DNA from: Myxococcaceae bacterium
Lineage (GTDB): Bacteria; Myxococcota; Myxococcia; Myxococcales; Myxococcaceae
Reading direction: 5' to 3'
Assembly (NCBI GenBank): GCA_018262385.1
Contig: JAGSPQ010000379.1
Location: 1-5,006 of the forward strand
Length of the DNA stretch: 5,006 bases
Every line of letters starts with the position of its first letter. Within the stretch, counting starts at the first letter, position 1. The notes under the pieces are model-generated. The model was not told where the DNA came from and made no database searches. It worked only from the letters and a program-made list of their open reading frames with translations. Position numbers and translations under genes: made by a program. Below are positions 1 through 5,006 of the stretch, piece after piece.

Positions 1-808
1 GCACCAGCGTCCCGCGGGCGTCGATCACCGGGACTCCGCGGGGTTGCACTCCGGCAGCGGCGGCCTTCTGCGCCAGCTCGGCAGCGGCGCCGGGATCCCT
101 CTCGACGTCCTTCTCGGTGAACGCGATCCCCTTCTGCGTCAGCCACGCCTTCACCTTGCGGCAGTACCCGCACCAGGCGGTCGAGTAGACGATCACGTCG
201 ATCGACGGGCTCGGCGCGGCGGCCACCCGCGTCCCCTGCCGCCTGGCGTCGGCGGCGGCGGCCAGCAGCGCCTTCTCCAGGCTCGTCACCAGGGTCACCG
301 CGCTCTTGCGCTCGTTGAGCTCGGTCTCGGCCCGCGCCTTCAGCGCTCTCACCTTCTCTGCCAGCGTCCCGGGCGCCTTCACGGCGTCGAGCTGGGTGAT
401 CGCGATCTGCCAATCGGCGGCCTCGATCGCCAGCTCGGCCCGCAGCACCCGCGCCGCGGCGCTCTTCGGGTCGATCAGGATCCCGCGGTCGGCGTACTTC
501 TCGGCCTGCTCGAACTGCTCGAGGCTGCGCGAGCCCCGCGACGCCGCCTCGAGCCCGGCGGGGTGATCCCTGTTCTGCTTGAGGGCGAGCTCGGAGAGCG
601 AGAGCGCCATCAAGCCGTCTTTCTTCTCCCGCGCCGCGGCGCTCGCCTGGGCCAGCAGGTCGGCGGCCGGCGCCTTGTCCTCCGCCGGCAGCTTCTGGTT
701 CTCGAGCGCGAGGAAGACGTCGTCGATCTTCCCGCCCTCGAAGCTCTTCTTCGCCTCGGTGAGCGCGGGGCTGACCGACAGCAGCAGGCAGAGCAGCGAG
801 ACGGGCAT
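1..808 (-). CDS. Exported TPR-like/glutaredoxin-domain protein (C-terminus cut by window edge)
   Basis: I translated this frame by hand; 269 codons are visible and the stop lies left of the window. Residues 3-15 are a hydrophobic stretch (VSLLCLLLSVSPA) that looks like a signal peptide, with possible cleavage near Ala15. The Cys7 context is not a lipobox. Residues about 20-190 are Ala/Glu/Lys/Leu-rich helix with TPR-like spacing (Tyr105, DPKSAAAR, Trp133). From about residue 201 a glutaredoxin/thioredoxin fold begins: a beta strand (DVIVYSTAW), the redox pair Cys213-Gly-Tyr-Cys216, and a GVP motif with the probable cis-proline Pro260. Known for the family: such CxxC proteins reduce or exchange disulfides. 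Inferred: it acts outside the cytoplasm, and its partner is unknown. The start is uncertain. A GTG at 847 would add a basic KKARAR-type n-region that suits a signal peptide, but those codons are unusually poor in G/C third positions, so I chose ATG 808. Neither start has a strong Shine-Dalgarno. It lies downstream of the dehydrogenase gene on the same strand. Confidence 0.8.
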   Translation of the reverse strand, partial: MPVSLLCLLLSVSPALTEAKKSFEGGKIDDVFLALENQKLPAEDKAPAADLLAQASAAAREKKDGLMALSLSELALKQNRDHPAGLEAASRGSRSLEQFEQAEKYADRGILIDPKSAAARVLRAELAIEAADWQIAITQLDAVKAPGTLAEKVRALKARAETELNERKSAVTLVTSLEKALLAAAADARRQGTRVAAAPSPSIDVIVYSTAWCGYCRKVKAWLTQKGIAFTEKDVERDPGAAAELAQKAAAAGVQPRGVPVIDARGTLV

Positions 809-874
809 ACGCGGAAGCCTAGCGAGCCGGGCTCGGGCTTTCTTCACCAACTGCCGATCGCGCGTTACCGAAAC

Positions 875-888
875 GTCCCCAGGGGGAC
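875..888 (-). terminator. Short inverted repeat just after the dehydrogenase stop; possible weak terminator
   Basis: Read on the minus strand, GTCCCC-CT-GGGGAC is a perfect 6-bp inverted repeat starting 2 bases after the dehydrogenase stop codon. As RNA it could form a 5-bp stem with a 4-base loop, followed by GTTTCGG, which has only three U residues. That is too short and U-poor for a convincing intrinsic terminator. It may be a weak attenuator, a protein-binding palindrome or chance. If it does terminate, the glutaredoxin gene would need its own promoter in the roughly 65-80 bp before its start; I see no clear -35/-10 pair there. Confidence 0.25.
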
Positions 889-890
889 AA

Positions 891-1883
891 TCAATCCGTG
901 ACCAGCACCGCCGCGCCCTGCAGCGCGCCCCGCCGGAGATCGGCCAGCGCCCGGTTCGCGTCCGAGAGCGGATACGGGTGGGTCACCGGGCGGAGCCCGG
1001 CCTTCGGCGCGAGGGCGAGGAACTCCGCCGCGTCCTGGCGAGTGAGGTTGGCCACGCTGCGCAGCACCCGCTCTCCCCACAGCAGCGCGTAGGGAAAGCG
1101 CGGGATGTCGCTCATGTGGATTCCGCCGCACACCACCGTGCCGCCGGGCCGCACCGCCGCCAGCGCCCGCGGCACCAGCTCGCCCACCGGAGCGAAGAGG
1201 ATCGCCGCATCGAGCGGCACCGGCGGCGGCGCGTCCGAGCTGCCGGCCCAGCGCGCCCCCAACTCGCGCGCGAAGTCCTGAGCGGCGAGATCGTCGGGCC
1301 GGGTGAATGCGAACACCTCGCGCCCCTGCCAGCGCAACACCTGCGCGAGCAGGTGCGCCGCCGCGCCGAAGCCGTAGAGGCCGACCCGCGGCCCCGGGCC
1401 CGCCAGCCGCAGCGCCCGGTAACCGATCAGCCCCGCGCACAGCAGCGGCGCCGCCTCGAGATCGGTGAACTGCTCGGGCAGCGGGAAGCAGAAGCGCGCG
1501 TCGGCCACCAGGTACTCGGCGAAGCCGCCATCGCGGGTGGCGCCGGTGAACTGCGCGTGCTCGCAGAGGTTCTCCTCGCCGGCATTGCACCGCGCGCATG
1601 CTCCGCAGGCGAAGCCGAGCCACGGCACCCCGACCCGGGTGCCCGCCCGGTGCCCTTCCCCGCTCTCCACCGTGCCCACCGCTTCGTGGCCGAGGATCCG
1701 CGGGTAGGTGGCGCCGGCAATTTCTCCGTCGCTCAGGTGCAGATCGGTTCGACAGACGCCGCACGCCGCGACCTTCACCCGCACCTGCCCGGGACCCGGC
1801 GCCGCAATCGGGACGCGCTCGAGGGACAGCGGCTGGCCGGGCGCGTGGAGCACCGCCGCGCGCATCACTCCGCAGAGCGCCAT
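891..1883 (-). CDS. Zinc-dependent medium-chain alcohol dehydrogenase family protein
   Basis: The protein has 330 residues, a normal length for zinc-type medium-chain dehydrogenases, which oxidise alcohols or reduce aldehydes/ketones with NAD(P) in the cytoplasm. The N-terminal GroES-like domain holds the catalytic-zinc ligands Cys44, His66-Glu67 (GHEAVG) and probably Cys149. The structural-zinc set is Cys93, Cys96, Cys99 and Cys107. The Rossmann domain starts near residue 166 with GLYGFGAAAH, where Ala replaces the last glycine of GxGxxG; this resembles the GFGASAH form I associate with the zinc-binding ADH subfamily of TIGR02822. The C-terminal GGIHMSDIPRFPYALLWGERVLRSVANLTR stretch also fits that subgroup. 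After the second Rossmann strand come Thr194-Arg195 rather than an acidic residue, which suggests NADP preference (inference). ATG 1883 is chosen because AGAGGTGG lies 7 bases upstream; Met7 (ATG 1865) has no well-spaced site. The substrate is unknown. It is divergent from the glycosyltransferase gene. Confidence 0.93.
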   Translation of the reverse strand: MALCGVMRAAVLHAPGQPLSLERVPIAAPGPGQVRVKVAACGVCRTDLHLSDGEIAGATYPRILGHEAVGTVESGEGHRAGTRVGVPWLGFACGACARCNAGEENLCEHAQFTGATRDGGFAEYLVADARFCFPLPEQFTDLEAAPLLCAGLIGYRALRLAGPGPRVGLYGFGAAAHLLAQVLRWQGREVFAFTRPDDLAAQDFARELGARWAGSSDAPPPVPLDAAILFAPVGELVPRALAAVRPGGTVVCGGIHMSDIPRFPYALLWGERVLRSVANLTRQDAAEFLALAPKAGLRPVTHPYPLSDANRALADLRRGALQGAAVLVTD

Positions 1884-1887
1884 CGGA

Positions 1888-1895
1888 CCACCTCT
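1888..1895 (-). promoter_or_regulatory. Ribosome binding site of the dehydrogenase gene
   Basis: Minus-strand AGAGGTGG, with its GAGG core ending 7 bases before ATG 1883. It decides the start in favour of Met1 (MALCGVMRAAV) over the internal Met7, which has GGAG only 2 bases away. Confidence 0.6.
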
Positions 1896-1911
1896 GCTCG
1901 AGAAGTAACGC

Positions 1912-1921
1912 CCACCGGTGG
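1912..1921. promoter_or_regulatory. Perfect 10-bp palindrome CCACCGGTGG, candidate operator
   Basis: Perfect dyad centred between positions 1916 and 1917, in the divergent gap, 29 bp from the dehydrogenase start and 27 bp from the chosen glycosyltransferase start. The symmetry does not extend beyond 10 bp. The central placement suits a site controlling both directions, but a single G/C-rich 10-mer palindrome can occur by chance. It overlaps the alternative GTG start at 1918, which argues mildly against that start. Confidence 0.25.
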
Positions 1922-1947
1922 CACCTGCCTTGCTGCCTCAACGGGTG

Positions 1948-3015
1948 ATGCGGATCGCGCTGCTGTCCACCTGTGCCCTCACCACTCCGCCGACCGCGTA
2001 CGGAGGAACCGAGCTGGTGATCGCGGAGATCGCGCACGGCCTGGTCGAGCTCGGCCATGAGGTCTCGGTGCTGGCGGTCGCGGGCTCGCGCCCGAAGGGC
2101 CGGCTCTACACCTGCAGCGCCGAGACGGTCTGGCCCCCGAACGATCTGGCCGAGCTGAGGCACGCGGCGGCCGCCTGGAAGATCATCGCGCGGGAAGGCT
2201 TCGACGTGGTCCACGTCCACCACGCGACCGCCCTCTCGCTCAACCACCTGCTGCCGGAGGCGTGCGTGCACACCCTCCACCACGTGCGCAACGAGAAGCT
2301 GCTCGCGCACTACCTCGCCTACCCGGAGGTGGCGTACGTCGCGATCTCGCACCGGCAGGCGCAGCAGTGTCCCGAGCTGGAGTTCGCGGGAGTGGTGCAC
2401 CACGGGCTCGACCCGGCGCGGTATCCGTACGGGGGCGGGCGCGGCGGGTACTGCGCGTTCATCGCCCGGTTCGCGCCGGAGAAGGCGCCCCACCTCGCGC
2501 TGCTGGCCGCGCGCAAAGCCGGGATCCCGATCCGGCTCGCCGGGCGGCCGGACGACGTCACCCGCGACCAGGAGTACTTCCATCGCAAGGTGCTCCCGCT
2601 GGTCAAAGCCAAAGACACCACGCTGGTCGGAGAGCTGCCGCACGTGCCGAAGGTGGCGTTCCTCGCCGGGGCGCGGGCGATGCTGATGCCGCTCGACTGG
2701 GAAGAGCCGTTCGGCCTGAACATGATCGAGGCGATGCTGGTCGGCACTCCGGTGATCGCCTTCGGGCGGGGTGCCGTCCCCGAGGTGGTCGAAGAGGGAG
2801 TGACCGGCTTCATCGTCCACTCGGTCGACGAGATGGCCGAGCGGCTGGGCCAGCTCGACGGCTTCGACCGGCGCGCGTGCCGGGCCAGAGCGCTCGAGCG
2901 ATGGTCCTACCGGCGAATGGCGGCCGACTACGTGAAGATCTACGAGCGGGTGGCGTGGGCGGGGATGGGGCGCGAGCTGACCGAATCGCACCGGCACAGC
3001 GCCTGGGGCCCCTGA
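1948..3015 (+). CDS. Glycosyltransferase family 4 (GT-B fold) protein
   Basis: The protein has 355 residues, typical of GT4 retaining glycosyltransferases, which move a sugar from a nucleotide-sugar donor to an acceptor at the cytoplasm or inner membrane face. The N-terminal Rossmann-like half opens with MRIALLSTCALTTPPTAYGGTE; the glycine pair Gly19-Gly20 followed by Thr-Glu is typical of the acceptor-side loop. DVVHVHH lies at about 86-92. The C-terminal half has the strand FIARFAPEK with Arg174 and Lys179, expected to contact donor phosphates. It also has the hallmark E-x7-E motif, Glu253 (EPFGLNMIE) to Glu261, and GTPVIAFGRGAVPEVV for donor binding. There is no signal peptide or membrane segment. 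ATG 1948 is chosen because the family begins at the first beta strand; GTG 1918 would add ten residues without homologous look, and neither has a strong Shine-Dalgarno. The gene is 12 bp upstream of the debranching-type enzyme, so an operon is likely. Donor and acceptor cannot be inferred. Confidence 0.9.
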   Translation: MRIALLSTCALTTPPTAYGGTELVIAEIAHGLVELGHEVSVLAVAGSRPKGRLYTCSAETVWPPNDLAELRHAAAAWKIIAREGFDVVHVHHATALSLNHLLPEACVHTLHHVRNEKLLAHYLAYPEVAYVAISHRQAQQCPELEFAGVVHHGLDPARYPYGGGRGGYCAFIARFAPEKAPHLALLAARKAGIPIRLAGRPDDVTRDQEYFHRKVLPLVKAKDTTLVGELPHVPKVAFLAGARAMLMPLDWEEPFGLNMIEAMLVGTPVIAFGRGAVPEVVEEGVTGFIVHSVDEMAERLGQLDGFDRRACRARALERWSYRRMAADYVKIYERVAWAGMGRELTESHRHSAWGP

Positions 3016-3019
3016 TCGC

Positions 3020-3023
3020 GAGG
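3020..3023 (+). promoter_or_regulatory. Ribosome binding site of the debranching-type gene
   Basis: GAGG in the 12-bp gap after the glycosyltransferase stop, 4 bases before ATG 3028. The spacing is slightly short but there is no better start nearby. It supports translation of the second gene from a shared transcript. Confidence 0.5.
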
Positions 3024-3027
3024 CTCC

Positions 3028-5006
3028 ATGGAACTCGCCCCGTCGTCGCCGCTGGAGCTGACCGTCTCGGAGGACACCGAGCAGTTGGTGCGCGCCCACG
3101 GGGTGCTCTTCGTGGTGACCGATCGGGTGGGCGACGTGGCGCCGTCGGGCGCCAGAGATCGCGGCCTGTTCTTCGAGGACACCCGCTACCTCTCCCGGTA
3201 CGAGCTGGTGGTGCACGAGGCGGATCTGGTCCACCTGTCGAACGAGACCTCGCACCCCGTCTACAACCAGATCGACCTGATGCTCTCGGGCCTCGAGACG
3301 CGCGACGTGCTCGACGATCCGGTGAACTACCTCCACATCCGCCGGCGGCAGCTGGTCGACGACGCGTTCATGGAAGAGCTGGTGTTCACCAACTTCCTCT
3401 CGCACGAGGTGACGCTCGAGGTGAACCTGGTGTTCGACGCCGACTTCGCGGACATGTTCGAGGTGCGCGGGGCCCGGCGCGACCGGCGCGGCAGCCTGCT
3501 CGCGCCGACGATCGGCACCGACGAGGTCGAGCTCGCCTACGCCGGGCTGGACGGCCGCCGCTACGGCACCCGGCTGCACTTCGAGCCCGCGCCCGAGAAG
3601 CTCGAGGCCACCCGGGCGACCTTCCGGCTGGTCATCCCCTGCAACAACTCGAAGGTGGTGACGGTGGTGGTGCGCCCGTCGTGCCTCACCCCGCGCTCGG
3701 TGCCGTTCGTCTCGGCGGCGCGGCGGGTGAGCGACGCGGTCGAGGCGTTCCGCAGCAGCTCGACCCACATCAGCTGCGACAACGTGGTCTTTCAGGGCGC
3801 GCTCGAGCAGGCGGTGACCGATCTCTACGCGCTGCAGATCTCGATCGGAGAGCACCGGATCGTCGCCGCCGGCACCCCGTGGTTCACCTGCCCGTTCGGC
3901 CGCGACGCGCTGCTCACCTCGTACTCGGCGCTGATCCTCAACCCGTCGCTCGCCACCCAGGCGCTGACGATGCTGGCGGCGTACCAGGGCAAGACCGAGC
4001 GCGACGACACCGAGGAGGAGCCGGGCAAGATTCTCCACGAGCTGCGCTTTGGCGAGATGGTGGGCGCGAAGGAGATGCCGCACTCGCCGTACTACGGCTC
4101 GATCGACTCGACGCCGCTGTTCGTGATCGTCGCCGACGCGCTGCTGAAGGTCTCGGCGGATCTGAAAGGCGCGCAGGCGATCGAGCCGGCGGTGCGGGCG
4201 GCGCTGGGGTGGATCGACAAGCGGACCCACGAAGGCCGCGAGTTCCTGAGCTACCAGAAGCGCTCGCCCCGCGGGCTCGACAACCAGGGGTGGAAGGACT
4301 CGCGGGCGGGCGTCTCGCATCCCGACGGCCGACGCGCCACTCCGCCGATCGCGCTGTGCGAGGTGCAGGGCTACTGCGTCGACGCCTACCGCCGGGGCGC
4401 CCGCTTCCTCGGAGCGCTCGGGCACCTCGACCTCGCCGCCACCTACGAGGAGCGCGCCCAGCGGATGACGGCGCACTTCGAGGACGAGTTCTGGCTGCCC
4501 GAGCTGGGGCGGTACGCGTACGCGATCGACGGGAAGGGCGAGAAGCTGCCGACGGTGGTGTCGAACTTCGGGCACCTGCTCTGGTCGCGGGTGCCGAGCC
4601 AGGAGCGGGCGGAGTCGATCGGCGCCCTGCTCACCGCGCCCGAGTCGTTCTCCGGCTTCGGGGTCCGCACGCTCGCCAGCGGGCAGAACGTCTACAACCC
4701 GCTCAGCTACCACAACGGAACGGTGTGGCCGCACGACAACGCGATCATCGCCAAGGGGCTGGCGAACTACGGGCTGCCGAAGCCGGCGGCGCGGATCTTC
4801 GAGGGGCTGGTGCTGGCGCTCGAGCACTTCCGCGATCGGCGGCTCCCCGAGCTGTTCTGCGGCCTGCGTCCCGAGGGCGGCGCGCTGGTCCCCTACCCGG
4901 TCGCCTGCAGCCCGCAGGCGTGGGCCTCGGCGGCGCCCTTCCTCTTGCTGCAGGCGGCGCTGGGGATTCACATCGACGCGCGGGCCCGGCACCTGGCGAT
5001 CAGCAA
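3028..5006 (+). CDS. Amylo-alpha-1,6-glucosidase / glycogen-debranching-type glycosidase (C-terminus cut by window edge)
   Basis: 659 residues are visible and the frame is open to the window edge. Members I know of are roughly 700-750 aa, so only a short tail should be missing. Residues about 20-215 match the bacterial debranching-enzyme N-terminal beta domain (GDE_N_bis type; RGLFFEDTRYLSRYEL near 46-61). From about 260 follows an (alpha/alpha)6-barrel like GDE_C: PWFTCPFGRDALL (Arg292-Asp293), EEPGKILHELR (from Glu330), PHSPYYGSIDSTPLF, NQGWKDS (Asp424), ALCEVQGY, SYHNGTVWPHDN (His562 to Asn571), PELFCG (Glu608) and CSPQAW (Cys627). Conserved acidic residues here, such as Asp424 and Glu608, are candidate catalytic groups (inference). 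Known role: hydrolysis of alpha-1,6-linked glucose at branch stubs of glycogen-like glucans. There is no GH13 transferase domain and no signal peptide, so it is probably cytoplasmic. Bacterial members of this type may act on other oligosaccharides. It follows the glycosyltransferase by 12 bp. Confidence 0.94.
   Translation, partial: MELAPSSPLELTVSEDTEQLVRAHGVLFVVTDRVGDVAPSGARDRGLFFEDTRYLSRYELVVHEADLVHLSNETSHPVYNQIDLMLSGLETRDVLDDPVNYLHIRRRQLVDDAFMEELVFTNFLSHEVTLEVNLVFDADFADMFEVRGARRDRRGSLLAPTIGTDEVELAYAGLDGRRYGTRLHFEPAPEKLEATRATFRLVIPCNNSKVVTVVVRPSCLTPRSVPFVSAARRVSDAVEAFRSSSTHISCDNVVFQGALEQAVTDLYALQISIGEHRIVAAGTPWFTCPFGRDALLTSYSALILNPSLATQALTMLAAYQGKTERDDTEEEPGKILHELRFGEMVGAKEMPHSPYYGSIDSTPLFVIVADALLKVSADLKGAQAIEPAVRAALGWIDKRTHEGREFLSYQKRSPRGLDNQGWKDSRAGVSHPDGRRATPPIALCEVQGYCVDAYRRGARFLGALGHLDLAATYEERAQRMTAHFEDEFWLPELGRYAYAIDGKGEKLPTVVSNFGHLLWSRVPSQERAESIGALLTAPESFSGFGVRTLASGQNVYNPLSYHNGTVWPHDNAIIAKGLANYGLPKPAARIFEGLVLALEHFRDRRLPELFCGLRPEGGALVPYPVACSPQAWASAAPFLLLQAALGIHIDARARHLAIS

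Larger units (their letters stand above)
1884..1947. promoter_or_regulatory. Divergent intergenic control region between dehydrogenase and glycosyltransferase genes
   Basis: This 64-bp gap must hold, or lie next to, the start signals of both divergent genes. It contains the dehydrogenase Shine-Dalgarno (minus strand, 1888-1895), a CTCGAG at 1897-1902 and a 10-bp palindrome at 1912-1921. I cannot recognise a sigma-70-type -35/-10 pair on either strand, so promoters may be divergent from consensus, use another sigma factor or extend into the coding regions. The role is inferred from position. Confidence 0.4.

Noticed and set aside
44..901. A 285-codon open frame on the plus strand
   Set aside because: It is antisense to the glutaredoxin gene, rich in Arg, Leu and Gly, with no recognisable domain. 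The minus-strand frame encodes a signal-like start and a CGYC redox motif instead.
1918..1947. Ten-residue N-terminal extension of the glycosyltransferase from GTG 1918
   Set aside because: The family's first beta strand starts at Met 1948. The extension has no clear Shine-Dalgarno and its GTG lies inside the palindrome. It cannot be excluded fully.
1884..1947. Sigma-70 promoters for the divergent genes
   Set aside because: I looked for TTGACA/TATAAT-like pairs on both strands and found none at proper spacing, so no individual promoter is called.
579..2060. A 493-codon open frame on the plus strand
   Set aside because: It is antisense to the glutaredoxin and dehydrogenase genes, both of which show clear family motifs. 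The translation is Arg/Ala/Pro-rich and low in complexity, a typical high-GC shadow.
865..4992. A 1375-codon open frame on the minus strand spanning most of the window
   Set aside because: It runs exactly antisense, codon on codon, to the glycosyltransferase and debranching genes and then out of frame through the dehydrogenase. Its product is Arg/His/Pro/Val-rich without domain features. It stays open because the sense genes avoid TTA, CTA and TCA codons.

Overview
The window is GC-rich bacterial DNA (about 70% G+C by eye) with a strong preference for codons ending in G or C. It is densely coding. I think a high-GC proteobacterium-like or Myxococcota-like organism is the best guess, but nothing here fixes the taxon. 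There is no rRNA, tRNA, mobile element, CRISPR array or phage gene that I can see.

Layout. Left part, minus strand: (a) a gene running off the left edge that encodes a probably exported protein, with a helical TPR-like N-terminal region fused to a C-terminal glutaredoxin/thioredoxin-fold domain (Cys-Gly-Tyr-Cys); (b) just upstream of it, a complete zinc-dependent medium-chain alcohol dehydrogenase (330 aa). Right part, plus strand: (c) a complete GT4-type glycosyltransferase (355 aa); then, 12 bp after its stop, (d) a long amylo-alpha-1,6-glucosidase/glycogen-debranching-type glycosidase that runs off the right edge after 659 residues. The two halves diverge from a 64-bp intergenic gap (1884-1947) that holds a perfect 10-bp palindrome, CCACCGGTGG.

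How the genes may work together. The glycosyltransferase and the debranching-type enzyme look like a tight two-gene transcription unit for making and trimming an alpha-glucan or related glycan. This is inferred from spacing and families; the sugar donor, acceptor and polymer cannot be read from sequence. The dehydrogenase shares the divergent control region and might be co-regulated, for example as part of a carbon-storage or stress programme. The thiol-redox gene follows it on the same strand, separated by a small inverted repeat, and may be only a neighbour.

I did not find a clearly new system. The most interesting points are the exported helical-glutaredoxin fusion and the GT4/debranching-enzyme pair divergent from an oxidoreductase. 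A very long antisense open frame (865-4992, minus) is explained by codon bias and is rejected as a gene.
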